DNA of 40,817 bases from a virus, in the IMG/VR virus record IMGVR_UViG_3300048592_000709, positions 1-40,817 of that record, one strand, 5' to 3'. Below the pieces are notes generated by a model, which was given only the letters and a program-made list of their open reading frames with translations, ran no database searches and was not told where the DNA came from. A program made the position numbers and the translations under genes. Positions 30,416 to 37,663 of this stretch are shown here, piece by piece. Positions within the stretch are counted from its first letter, which is position 1; each line of letters begins with the position of its first letter.

Positions 30416-30963
30416 GACGCCGCCGCACAGGGCGGTGGGCCGGCTTGGCCGCCGCGCTCATGCTGGTCGCCTTGCTCGCGTCCGGGTCGGCTGCGTGCGG
30501 AGAGCGGGACGAGGCCTCAGGCATCGACGCCAGCGAGGCAGCGCGCGCGGTCGAGTCCCTGCTCGCGTCGCCCGACGCCGACCCTCTGGCCGCGACTCCT
30601 GAGCCGACCAAGACGCCGAAGCCGAAGTCCTCGTGGGCGCGGATCGCGGCCTTCCACGCGAGGAACGATTCGCGCTACAACTCCGAGGACAGGACGCCGC
30701 TGCTCGCCGCCGAGAGCCGGCGCGTGCGGCTCTCCTGGAAGGTGACGCCGCTGGCGGCCGAGTACAACTGGGCCGTCATCGTGTTCGGCAAAGGGCAGAC
30801 GCCGGAGAGCAGCACGGGGATCGGGCCGATGCTCTTCTCTGAGTCAGGCGAGCCCGACGTCGGCAACGTGACGTTCACCGTGAAGCCGCTGAGGCCGTTC
30901 TACGTCTGGACGGAGCTGTGGCATTGCGAGATCGACGTGACCGTGAGCGAGGGGAAGAAGTGA
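30412..30963 (+). CDS. Putative secreted lipoprotein (183 aa)
   Basis: From GTG 30412. The N-terminus is a signal peptide: RRRRTGRW, then GLAAALMLVALLASGSAACG, with a lipobox-like SAAC ending near residue 29 (degenerate at -3). Then comes a Ser/Ala/Pro/Lys linker (ATPEPTKTPKPKSSW) typical of envelope-tethered proteins, and a beta-rich domain (RRVRLSWKVTPLAAEYNWAV, VGNVTFTVKPLRPFYVWTEL) that looks like fibronectin/Ig type. Prophage lipoproteins of this shape often act in superinfection exclusion or host fitness; this is inference. Confidence 0.68.
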   Translation: MRRRRTGRWAGLAAALMLVALLASGSAACGERDEASGIDASEAARAVESLLASPDADPLAATPEPTKTPKPKSSWARIAAFHARNDSRYNSEDRTPLLAAESRRVRLSWKVTPLAAEYNWAVIVFGKGQTPESSTGIGPMLFSESGEPDVGNVTFTVKPLRPFYVWTELWHCEIDVTVSEGKK

Positions 30964-31181
30964 CGACTGACTACGATCCGAGGCGGCGCCGGCCGTACAA
31001 GACGGGGGAGCTGGCCCGCATCTTCGGCGTCGACCGGAACACCATCATCAAGTGGATCGAGCGCGACGAGTTGTTCGGCCGCGAGGGACACGACTGGTGG
31101 TGGACGGCGGCCGGCCGCGGAAAAGGCGACAGAATGGTTGCGGCTCGTGCTGTGAACAGGGTTCTTGAGCGTGGCTCCTGA
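30960..31181 (+). CDS. Excisionase-like helix-turn-helix protein
   Basis: A 73-residue protein from GTG 30960 (GTGA overlap). KTGELARIFGVDRNTIIKWI is a MerR/Xis-type helix-turn-helix, followed by a basic wing (GRGKGDRMVAARAVNRVLER). It ends eight bases before the -35 of the early promoter with its CCATGG operator, so it could be the regulator of that promoter or the excisionase. It is distinct from the HTH protein at 29580. Confidence 0.75.
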   Translation: MTTDYDPRRRRPYKTGELARIFGVDRNTIIKWIERDELFGREGHDWWWTAAGRGKGDRMVAARAVNRVLERGS

Positions 31182-31188
31182 CAACCCC

Positions 31189-31217
31189 TTGACTTCCGTC
31201 TGACCATGGTATAGATT
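31189..31217 (+). promoter_or_regulatory. Early operon promoter, sigma70/SigA type
   Basis: TTGACT at 31189-31194, a 17-base spacer, TAGATT at 31212-31217. This is the best consensus promoter in the window and stands in a true intergenic gap in front of the long operon 31291-40782. Predicted start near 31224. Confidence 0.8.
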
Positions 31218-31223
31218 CCATGG
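31204..31223. promoter_or_regulatory. Operator: CCATGG-N8-CCATGG over the -10
   Basis: CCATGG at 31204-31209 and 31218-31223 flank TATAGATT, overlapping the spacer, the -10 and the start region of the early promoter. Each half is itself palindromic. A protein bound here would block polymerase, so this is the most likely target of a phage repressor. Confidence 0.6.
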
Positions 31224-31225
31224 CA

Positions 31226-31282
31226 ATGCAAGCCAACCGCGAGAGACGAGAGGAGGTGAACCACGGCCCCAGTGACGACTAG
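31226..31282 (+). CDS. 18-residue leader peptide (possibly leaderless)
   Basis: ATG 31226 lies two or three bases after the predicted transcript start and encodes MQANRERREEVNHGPSDD, ending TAG 31282. Leaderless starts are common in actinobacteria. Inside it lies AGGAGGTGA (31251-31259), an ideal ribosome site with no start codon at normal distance. The peptide may regulate the first operon gene at 31291. Confidence 0.35.
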   Translation: MQANRERREEVNHGPSDD

Positions 31283-31290
31283 GAGATGAG

Positions 31291-31593
31291 ATGACCACCA
31301 AGAAGGTGGCCGGGCGACTGCTGGAACAGTCCCCGGCCGTGGAGTTCCCCCAAGACCTAGCAGAATCGGAGTCGCTCGGCGCGTACGATACCACATCGTC
31401 AACGCCTGTCACTTCCTACTCACGCACGTTTCGCGCCCGCCGCGTCCTCTCCCCGGCTCTCACCATCGTGGCCTTCATGCTGCTCATGGTCGCGTTCGTC
31501 GAGCTGACCGAGCCGGTGAACACGACCCGCGCCACGCTGGCCATCATCGCCGCGCTCGTGCTGTGGGTGCTGTCCTGGGCGGTGCGGCCATGA
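31291..31593 (+). CDS. Membrane protein, first gene of early operon (100 aa)
   Basis: A 100-residue protein. A soluble N-terminal half, Ser/Thr-rich with basic ends (VTSYSRTFRARRVLS), is followed by two membrane helices (ALTIVAFMLLMVAFVEL and ATLAIIAALVLWVLSWAV). AGGAG lies five bases before ATG 31291. As the first product made from the early promoter it could act on the host envelope or exclude other phages; no family is recognised. Confidence 0.68.
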   Translation: MTTKKVAGRLLEQSPAVEFPQDLAESESLGAYDTTSSTPVTSYSRTFRARRVLSPALTIVAFMLLMVAFVELTEPVNTTRATLAIIAALVLWVLSWAVRP

Positions 31594-31949
31594 CCGCCTA
31601 CATCAAGACCCTGCCCTGTGACCTGTGCGGTTCCCGCCGCATGGTCCGCGCCGAGCCGCCCTACGATGTGTGCGCCAACAGCCTCTACGGCGACATGGAG
31701 CCGCTCGACGAGATGACCGGCGAGGGCTGCAGCAAGCTCGCTGCCGTGGAGGAGCTGTCCGACATGGCCGTGGACGTGGCCGAGCGTTGGCGGGTCCGCA
31801 TCCGGCACACGACGCCCGAGGTCCGCGACGAGCAGGTGCGCGGGTTCGCGGACATGCTCAGCGAGTGGGCGAGCGACATCGGCGCCGAGTTCGACGCCGA
31901 CGAGTGGATCGCCGACTGCGCGCCGGTGCGGAAGGCGAGGGCGGCATGA
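31590..31949 (+). CDS. Hypothetical protein with N-terminal CxxC (119 aa)
   Basis: A 119-residue protein from ATG 31590 (ATGA overlap). It opens with KTLPCDLCGSRRMVRAEPPY, one Cys-x2-Cys pair with further Cys at CANSLYG and GEGCSKL that could complete a zinc site. The rest is acidic and helical (LAAVEELSDMAVDVAERWRV, VRGFADMLSEWASDIGAEF). No family is recognised. Confidence 0.68.
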   Translation: MTAYIKTLPCDLCGSRRMVRAEPPYDVCANSLYGDMEPLDEMTGEGCSKLAAVEELSDMAVDVAERWRVRIRHTTPEVRDEQVRGFADMLSEWASDIGAEFDADEWIADCAPVRKARAA

Positions 31950-32161
31950 CCCTCATCCGCCTGCACCTCACGGACGGCTCGGAGCTGTACCTGAACCCAG
32001 AGCACGTCGTCTCCCTGGCTGAGTTCCAGGGCGGCACGAAGATCACGACGGTCGAGTGCGCGGACGAGCAGTTCTGGAACGTTAGGGAGAAGCTCCAGGA
32101 CGTCGTGCACGCGGCGATCGTCGCCGACCCAGACGCGAGCAGGGTGGTGGTGCCGGGATGA
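31946..32161 (+). CDS. FlbD-like small beta protein (71 aa)
   Basis: A 71-residue protein from ATG 31946. LIRLHLTDGSELYLNPEHVV followed by TKITTVECADEQFWNVREKLQDVV matches the length and strand-helix pattern of the FlbD family (small proteins with a 'LTDGSE-YLNP' core). Phages carry many such proteins of unknown role. Coupled by ATGA on both sides. Confidence 0.62.
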   Translation: MTLIRLHLTDGSELYLNPEHVVSLAEFQGGTKITTVECADEQFWNVREKLQDVVHAAIVADPDASRVVVPG

Positions 32162-32472
32162 CCGAGCCCAAGTTCGGTGACCGCGTGTACTGCCTCGCCA
32201 AGCTGCGCCGCGTCTACGACCGCGACCCCGCCAGCAACGCCGAGTGGTGGGATCGCGAGGCCCCGCACATGAAGGTGTGGCGAAACGTCGACATGGGGCG
32301 GGCCCGCCAGGGCATCCTCATCGGCTACCGGACCCTGCGGAACGTGCGCGTATGGGGAGCGGACAGTACGGCGCGGTTCGAGGTCTTGACCAGCTTCCGC
32401 GCCGCGCTCGTCGTCTTCGGCGGGAACGAGAATCCAGTCTACGTCCCTGTGGACCGGATGTGGCTGGCATGA
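32158..32472 (+). CDS. Hypothetical protein (104 aa)
   Basis: A 104-residue protein from ATG 32158 (ATGA). Beta strands dominate (KFGDRVYCLAKLRRVYD, QGILIGYRTLRNVRVWG, FRAALVVFGGNENPVYVPVDRM), suggesting a small barrel of SH3/Tudor form. Unassigned; precedes the recombination cassette. Confidence 0.66.
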   Translation: MTEPKFGDRVYCLAKLRRVYDRDPASNAEWWDREAPHMKVWRNVDMGRARQGILIGYRTLRNVRVWGADSTARFEVLTSFRAALVVFGGNENPVYVPVDRMWLA

Positions 32473-33119
32473 ACGCGACCATCACCCGCTCCGACGCTCA
32501 CGAGTACACCGTCGGCGGCGTCCGCTACGCGGGCGTGACCACGGTCATCGGTAGCGTCATCCGCAAGCCGGCGCTCGAGCGGTGGATCGGCGACCTGGGC
32601 AACCGAGAGGCCGAGCGCGTGCGTAACGAGGCGGCCAGCCACGGCACCCTCGTGCACGCCCTCGCCTCGCTGCTGGTGACCGGCGTGCCGTCTATCCCGC
32701 TCGGCGGGGACGACGCGCCGGCGCAGGCGCAGCTCGACGCTTTCGCTGAATGGCGCGAGCAGTACGTCGCCGAGGTCTACGCGACTGAGCTGATGGTCGC
32801 GCACGACGGCTACCGCTACGCCGGGGCGCTTGACTTCGTGCTGCGCATGAAGCGCCACAAGGTGCCGACGCTCATCGACGTCAAGAGCGGCAAGGGCGTG
32901 TACGCAGAGTTCAGGTACCAGACGGCAGCGTACCGGGAGGCCGTGCGCCTACAGGGCATCGATGGCGTCGACCTCCGGGACTGCCGCCGCGGCGTCCTGC
33001 ACGTCCCGCGTGAGGCCACCGGCCCCGCGCGCTTCCACGAACACACACGGCACCAGGCGGACTTCCAAGGCTTCCTGAGCTGCCTCTACCTCTTCAACGA
33101 TCTAAAACGAGGACTCTGA
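32469..33119 (+). CDS. RecB/Cas4-like PD-(D/E)XK exonuclease
   Basis: A 216-residue nuclease, partner of the annealing protein downstream. Visible motifs: ASHGTLVH (His58/His63), YAGALDFVL (Asp122) and LIDVKSGKG (Asp137-Val-Lys139), then a QTAAYREAVR helix, the usual order in RecB-family exonucleases. It would chew one strand of double-stranded ends to expose single strands for RecT. No Cys cluster for an iron-sulfur site is evident, so it is closer to phage exonucleases than to Cas4. ATG 32469 in ATGA. Confidence 0.85.
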   Translation: MNATITRSDAHEYTVGGVRYAGVTTVIGSVIRKPALERWIGDLGNREAERVRNEAASHGTLVHALASLLVTGVPSIPLGGDDAPAQAQLDAFAEWREQYVAEVYATELMVAHDGYRYAGALDFVLRMKRHKVPTLIDVKSGKGVYAEFRYQTAAYREAVRLQGIDGVDLRDCRRGVLHVPREATGPARFHEHTRHQADFQGFLSCLYLFNDLKRGL

Positions 33120-33121
33120 CC

Positions 33122-33769
33122 ATGGCCACCACGGCTGAGAACACCGAGCTGCAAGTCATCGAGAACGACGAGCGCGTGCAGGAGCTCACGGAGGGCTCGC
33201 ACATGCTCGTCGAGCAGGCCAACAGCATCGAGATCACCGACGACGAGAGCGACGTCGTCGCCGCCGAGTTCCTGGCGCAGGTGAAGACGGCGCGCAAGCG
33301 CGTCGACGAGCTGCGCCACTGGTTCACCGACCCGCTGGAGGCGCAGAAGAAGGCGATCATCGCCCGCTTCAAGGCCACCGACGCGCCGCTCGAGCAGGCG
33401 CAGAAGATCGTCGGCGGCAAGCACATCGCCTACACGCGCGCCAAGGAGGAGGCGGCGCGCAAGGAGCAGGAGCGGCTGCGCAAGCTGGCCGAGGCCCGGC
33501 AGGAGCGCGCGGTGAAGCGCGCAGAGGAGAAGGGGCTTGAGGCCCCAGTTCCGGTCATCCCCATGCCGACCATCGAGGCGCCGCCGAAGACCATCCACAC
33601 GGCGGCCGGCGCGGTCACCACGCGCAAGGTGTGGCGGCACGAGGTCGTCGACTTCGCCGCCTTGCCGGAGGAGTACAAGGTCGCCGACGAGGTCAAGCTC
33701 GGCAAGGTCGTCAGGGCCGGCGTGCGCGAGATCCCCGGCGTGCGCATCTTCGAAGAGATGGTGGTCTGA
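33122..33769 (+). CDS. Coiled-coil protein between exonuclease and RecT (215 aa)
   Basis: A 215-residue protein. Residues 20-130 are charged helices (DVVAAEFLAQVKTARKRVDE, LEAQKKAIIARFKATDAPLE, EEAARKEQERLRKLAEARQE). A Pro-rich hinge leads to a C-terminal beta domain (TTRKVWRHEVVDFAALPEEY, GVREIPGVRIFEEMVV). Proteins of this build, with the WRxEVxDxxAxPxxY-like segment, are common beside phage RecT genes and may bind the exonuclease or single-stranded DNA. Precise role unknown. Confidence 0.72.
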   Translation: MATTAENTELQVIENDERVQELTEGSHMLVEQANSIEITDDESDVVAAEFLAQVKTARKRVDELRHWFTDPLEAQKKAIIARFKATDAPLEQAQKIVGGKHIAYTRAKEEAARKEQERLRKLAEARQERAVKRAEEKGLEAPVPVIPMPTIEAPPKTIHTAAGAVTTRKVWRHEVVDFAALPEEYKVADEVKLGKVVRAGVREIPGVRIFEEMVV

Positions 33770-33770
33770 C

Positions 33771-34838
33771 ATGGCCGCCAACGGAAAGCCCGGCCAGGCG
33801 CTCGCGGTCCTCGCGTCGCGCCTGCAGGTGTCGGAGGTCGAGCTGAAGAGCACGCTCGTCGACACCGTCTTCAAGAAGGCCAACGACTCGCAGATGACGG
33901 CGCTCTGCATCGTCGCCAACGAGTACGGCCTCAACCCGTTCGTGCGCGAGCTGTTCGCCTTCCCAAGCCAGAACGGCATCGTCCCCATGGTGTCGATCGA
34001 CGGCTGGCTGAGGATCATCAACGAGCACCCGCAGTTCGCCGGCATGGACATCGTCTACGCCGACGCGACGGCCACGGTCGAAAAGAGCAAGGAGTGCCCT
34101 GAGTACATCGAGGTCACCATCCACCGCTCCGACCGGCCGCACACGTCCTCGCCGATTCGCGAGTACCTCGACGAGTGCTACCGCGACACCATCCCCTGGA
34201 ACACCATGACGCGGCGCATGCTGCGCCACAAAGCCATCAAGGAGGCAGGCCGCGTCGTCATGGGCCTGCACGGCATCTTCGACGAGGACGAGGCCGCCGA
34301 CGTGCTCGCCCGCGAGGGCAAGCGCATCGTGAAGCACGGCGACGAGTACGACGTGATCGACGCCGACCCGGTCGAGAGTGGCGAAGTGATCGGCGCGGAG
34401 GAGCTGGACGCGCTCAAGGCCGAGATGTATCGCGTCGGCGTCACAGAGGCGACGACGCGGAAGAACCTCGAGCTGAAGGCCAAGTACACCGGTGAACTGG
34501 CCGACATGCCGGTCACAGTGTACGAGGCGCTCATGAGCGGCCTGCGCGCCATGAAGACCGTGAACGAGCCCAAGGCGGAGAAGGCCAAGCGCCGCACGAA
34601 GCACGACGCCCAGCGCGAGCAGGCCGCGGCCGCCGAGGTCACCCAGCTCCGTCCCGACCCAGCTACTCCCGAGCAGCTCGCCGAGATCGATGCCAAGGCC
34701 AAGGCGGCCAGCCTGTACGATGCCGAGTTCGCCAGCCTGATCGACCAGTTCGGCGACTACGCGGCTCCGCAGTACGGGCTGAACGCCGAGACGGCCGGCT
34801 ACGTCCTCGAGGCCCTCCACGAAAGGGCGGGGTCCTGA
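33771..34838 (+). CDS. bet: RecT/Bet-family single-strand annealing protein
   Basis: A 355-residue phage recombination protein Bet/RecT. Family blocks: SQMTALCIVANEYGLNPFVRE, FAFPSQNGIVPMVSIDGWLR, IINEHPQFAGMDIVY, then IPWNTMTRRMLRHKAIKEAG and RVVMGLHGIFDEDEA. The C-terminal 130 residues are helical and acidic/basic, longer than in minimal Bet proteins. It anneals complementary single strands produced by the exonuclease, supporting recombination-dependent replication and concatemer formation. ATG 33771 lies one base after the upstream stop. Confidence 0.9.
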   Translation: MAANGKPGQALAVLASRLQVSEVELKSTLVDTVFKKANDSQMTALCIVANEYGLNPFVRELFAFPSQNGIVPMVSIDGWLRIINEHPQFAGMDIVYADATATVEKSKECPEYIEVTIHRSDRPHTSSPIREYLDECYRDTIPWNTMTRRMLRHKAIKEAGRVVMGLHGIFDEDEAADVLAREGKRIVKHGDEYDVIDADPVESGEVIGAEELDALKAEMYRVGVTEATTRKNLELKAKYTGELADMPVTVYEALMSGLRAMKTVNEPKAEKAKRRTKHDAQREQAAAAEVTQLRPDPATPEQLAEIDAKAKAASLYDAEFASLIDQFGDYAAPQYGLNAETAGYVLEALHERAGS

Positions 34839-35215
34839 TGGGCCCCGCCACCATCCCCACCGAGCCGGTCACCTGGACCGAGCGCCCGGTCGACCCGCTG
34901 GACACCATCTCAGCCGAGCACCGCGCCCTCTACCACGAGGGCTGGTGCTCGGCGCTGACCGCCTCTGACCTGCTCGGCTACCGGCGAAAGCGCGTCGGTG
35001 GCCGCGAGGAGGCCAGCGGAGCCGTCACCCGCATGTGTGCCCGGTACCGGGAGCGCATGGACGCGCGGCCGCTGCACACCATGGCCGAAGCCCGGCCGCT
35101 GCCGAGCGAGCTGGTGGCGAAGAAGGGCGCGCTGCCGACCGGCGGGTTCGGCTGGCTCGTGCATACGGGCTGGCTCGTGTCGCGCATCCACTCGCAGGTG
35201 CCGGCGCCATGGTGA
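34838..35215 (+). CDS. Hypothetical protein (125 aa)
   Basis: A 125-residue protein from ATG 34838 overlapping the RecT stop. It has a Pro-rich start, then DTISAEHRALYHEGWCSALTA and a basic helix (LGYRRKRVGGREEASGAVTR), ending GFGWLVHTGWLVSRIHSQVP. No family is recognised. Position suggests an early accessory factor. Confidence 0.66.
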   Translation: MGPATIPTEPVTWTERPVDPLDTISAEHRALYHEGWCSALTASDLLGYRRKRVGGREEASGAVTRMCARYRERMDARPLHTMAEARPLPSELVAKKGALPTGGFGWLVHTGWLVSRIHSQVPAPW

Positions 35216-35427
35216 GGCGCAAGAAGACCCCGCCTCGCCGCGTCTGCGACTGGATGACCGACGACGGCGACCGCGTCGAGATCCAGGAGCTGTGCGGCCG
35301 CTACCTGTCCATCCGCCACTACCAGGACGGCAGTCAGTCGTGTGTCGTCATCGGCCTCGACCGGGCACGGGACAACCTCGAGTACGCCCGCGAGCACGGG
35401 CGGGTGTATGGGGAGCTGGTGGCGTGA
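35209..35427 (+). CDS. Small hypothetical protein (72 aa)
   Basis: A 72-residue basic protein from ATG 35209, overlapping the previous gene by seven bases (GTG 35212 is also possible). RRVCDWMTDDGDRVEIQELC and YLSIRHYQDGSQSCVVIGLD give a short beta domain; a helix (RARDNLEYAREHGRVYGELV) ends it. Unassigned. Confidence 0.62.
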   Translation: MVRRKKTPPRRVCDWMTDDGDRVEIQELCGRYLSIRHYQDGSQSCVVIGLDRARDNLEYAREHGRVYGELVA

Positions 35428-35756
35428 TGACCGACCAGCTAACCCTCACCGTCGATCCGCTCGCCGACGTCATCTCCTGGCGGGAGAAGAACCCTGAGGC
35501 TTGGCGCGCAGTCGTCCGCTGGGCCCATGAGGATCGCGCCGCCGGCTACGCGCCGTCGACACGCATGTACCTGTGCCTGCTCAGACGTCCGCACTTCGCA
35601 GCGGCGCTCGGGCTCTCACCGATGGCCGGCGACAAGGTGCTGGCCAATGACCATCTGAGCTCCGGCCTCGCCCGGCTCCTCAACCGCGAGTACCCCGACC
35701 TGCGCTGCCCGACCCGCGACGCATGGGCCGATCGGGCGGAGAGCAGGAGCGCATGA
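35427..35756 (+). CDS. Hypothetical protein (109 aa)
   Basis: A 109-residue, mostly helical protein from ATG 35427. VISWREKNPEAWRAVVRWAHED, STRMYLCLLRRPHFAAALGL and DHLSSGLARLLNREYPDLRC look like a small helical domain of the kind found in phage DNA-metabolism genes; I cannot name it. TGATG coupling upstream. Confidence 0.66.
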   Translation: MTDQLTLTVDPLADVISWREKNPEAWRAVVRWAHEDRAAGYAPSTRMYLCLLRRPHFAAALGLSPMAGDKVLANDHLSSGLARLLNREYPDLRCPTRDAWADRAESRSA

Positions 35757-36055
35757 AGACCATCGACCTCGACTTCAGCGAAGAAGACGCGAACAAGATC
35801 GAGCTATTGCCTGCTGGATTCGCAGACCTTGCGAGGCGCGCGCAGGCCGGCAACCACGCTACGGCGCTCGGCGGTTTCGGCTGGCCGGTCGGCGAGCCGG
35901 TGGTCTGGTTCGTCGTCTGCGGAGACGCCGGCAACATGGACGAAGCCGTACATCTCGCAGTGTGTGCAGACGAGCAGACGGCACGGGACGTCACCGAGCG
36001 GATCGGAAGGGCGTTCTCTGGGGCCGGTGCCGCGCGAGTCGAGCGGGTGCAGTGA
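35753..36055 (+). CDS. Hypothetical protein (100 aa)
   Basis: A 100-residue protein from ATG 35753, with CAGGAG six bases upstream. It has an acidic N-terminus (TIDLDFSEEDANKIELLP), a hydrophobic core strand (GEPVVWFVVCGDAGNMDEAV) and a closing helix (DEQTARDVTERIGRAF). No family is recognised. Precedes the ASCH-like/DUF5131 cluster. Confidence 0.66.
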   Translation: MKTIDLDFSEEDANKIELLPAGFADLARRAQAGNHATALGGFGWPVGEPVVWFVVCGDAGNMDEAVHLAVCADEQTARDVTERIGRAFSGAGAARVERVQ

Positions 36056-36534
36056 TGAGGCACATGTCCTTCAGCATGACCACCGAGGCGTACCGCGACT
36101 ACTGGAAGGACGTGACCCGCCGGCTCGGCTGGAGCTTCCTCAAGGTCGGCGACGTCTTCATGGGCGTCGAGCAGGCGCAGGGGCTGAAGAAGGGCGAGCA
36201 CGTCGTGCGCCTGCACCCCTCGCGCGTCGTCGCCGAGTTCTGGCAGCCCCTCGAGGCGATCGAGTCCTACCCGAACGAGGGCCGCGACGAGTGCGCCCGC
36301 GAGGCTTTCCCCGGCATGACCGGGCGGGAGTTCGTCGACATGTTCACGGCCGCCAACCGCTGCCGGCGTGACGAGCCGGTCCACCGCATCGAGTTCGAGC
36401 ACGAGTGTCCGGAGTGCGAGGGCAGCGGCATCGGTCGCTTCCCCGAGCGGTACGTCTGCCAGCGCTGCGGCGGCACCGGCTGGGTCAAGGGACGGGCGAT
36501 CACTGAGACATGTGAGGAGGCGATGCAGGAATGA
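36055..36534 (+). CDS. ASCH-like protein with C-terminal zinc finger
   Basis: A 159-residue protein from ATG 36055. Residues about 15-100 (RRLGWSFLKVGDVFMGVEQA, QGLKKGEHVVRLHPSRVV, EAIESYPNEGRDECAREAFP) follow an ASCH/PUA-like order, a fold that binds RNA or modified bases. A DnaJ-type zinc finger follows (HECPECEGSGIGR, YVCQRCGGTGW). It is coupled to the DUF5131 gene, beyond which lies a second ASCH gene. It probably binds nucleic acid; substrate unknown. Confidence 0.68.
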   Translation: MRHMSFSMTTEAYRDYWKDVTRRLGWSFLKVGDVFMGVEQAQGLKKGEHVVRLHPSRVVAEFWQPLEAIESYPNEGRDECAREAFPGMTGREFVDMFTAANRCRRDEPVHRIEFEHECPECEGSGIGRFPERYVCQRCGGTGWVKGRAITETCEEAMQE

Positions 36535-37334
36535 CCCCGACCCTGACCCCAACCGACATCCCCTACCTCACCCACGTCTGGAACGTCGTGACCGGGTGCG
36601 GCGATGAGCAGGCCAGCCCCGGCTGCGCTCACTGCTACGCCCGCGCCATGACCGGGAGGTTCGCCGACGTCTGGGGCTACGACTGGACGCCGACCTTCCA
36701 CGAGGACCGGCTGGAGGCGCCGCTGCACCGCCGCAAGCGGGCCGTCGTGGGCATCACGTTCATGGGCGACCTGTGGCACCGGGCGTTCACGGATGAGCAG
36801 CGCGACGCCGTGTTCGACGTCATCGGCATGACGCCACACATCGTCTACGTCGACCTCACCAAGCGGTCCGCCGAACGGCGGCGGTACATGCGCGAGATGC
36901 GCGTTGACGACCTTGGCCATGAGTATCCGCTGCCCAACCTCGTGACCGGCTCGACCATCTGCAACCAGGCCGAGGCGGACCGCGACATCGGCTACCTGCT
37001 CGACACCCCGTCCGCGTGCCGGATCGTGAGCGTGGAACCGATGCTGGGGCCGGTGGACCTGGACCCGACGTTCCCCGGAAGCATTCACTCGGGCGACTAT
37101 GTCGCTCAACTCGACTGGGTCATCCTCGGCGGCGAGACCGGCCCCGGAGCCCGTCCGATGCAGCCGCAGTGGGCGCTCAGCGTGTATCGGCAGTGTCGCG
37201 AGGCAGGGGTGCCGTTCTTCTTCAAGCAGTGGGGCGGCAAGATCGACGCCGGGGTCAAGGCGGGAACCACGTCTATGCCTGACGAGTGGTCGCGCATGAT
37301 GCGTACCCGCGAGCTGCCGGAGGCGACGCCGTGA
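36531..37334 (+). CDS. DUF5131 (phage Gp37/Gp68, three-Cys) family protein
   Basis: A 267-residue protein of the PF07505-type family. The N-terminus has HVWNVVTGCGDEQASPGCAH then CYARAM, with Cys23, Cys32 and Cys35 forming C-x8-C-x2-C, reminiscent of a radical-SAM cluster motif. Further family blocks: ITFMGDLWHRAFTDEQRDAV, YVDLTKRSAERRRYM, LVTGSTICNQAEADRDIGYL, RIVSVEPMLGPVDL, DWVILGGETGPGARPM and FFFKQWGG. The family's reaction is unknown to me; an iron-sulfur enzyme acting on nucleic acid is an inference. It is enclosed by two ASCH-type genes. Confidence 0.88.
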   Translation: MTPTLTPTDIPYLTHVWNVVTGCGDEQASPGCAHCYARAMTGRFADVWGYDWTPTFHEDRLEAPLHRRKRAVVGITFMGDLWHRAFTDEQRDAVFDVIGMTPHIVYVDLTKRSAERRRYMREMRVDDLGHEYPLPNLVTGSTICNQAEADRDIGYLLDTPSACRIVSVEPMLGPVDLDPTFPGSIHSGDYVAQLDWVILGGETGPGARPMQPQWALSVYRQCREAGVPFFFKQWGGKIDAGVKAGTTSMPDEWSRMMRTRELPEATP

Positions 37335-37663
37335 TCCTCTTCAAGCCCGAGCACGTCCCCATGATCTCCTGCGGCCAGAAGACGCAGACCCGCAGACTCG
37401 GCAAGCGCCGCTGGAACGTCGGAGCCGTCCATGCCTGCTACACGAGGCCGCCGTTCGCGAAGGGCGGTGCCGAGCCGTTCTGCCGGGTGCGCATCACGGG
37501 CGTGTACCAACAGCGCCTCGGAGACATGTCCAGCTGGGAGGCACAGGAGGAGGGCTACGACAACGTCGGTGCGTTCGTCGACGTCTGGGAGCGCATCAAC
37601 GGCAAGAACAGCTGGGCTCCCGGTCTGATGGTGTGGGTCGTACGCTTCGAGCTGGTGCCATGA
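37331..37663 (+). CDS. ASCH-domain protein (110 aa)
   Basis: A 110-residue protein that is a single ASCH domain: FKPEHVPMISCGQKTQTRRL, GKRRWNVGAVHACYTRPPF, EPFCRVRITGVYQQRLGDMS, SWEAQEEGYDNVGAFVDVWE and WVVRFELVP. The GxKTQTRR segment is the typical substrate-binding turn; relatives bind RNA or act as amidohydrolases on modified cytidines. GTG 37331 is in GTGA with the DUF5131 stop, so the two are made together. Confidence 0.85.
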   Translation: MILFKPEHVPMISCGQKTQTRRLGKRRWNVGAVHACYTRPPFAKGGAEPFCRVRITGVYQQRLGDMSSWEAQEEGYDNVGAFVDVWERINGKNSWAPGLMVWVVRFELVP

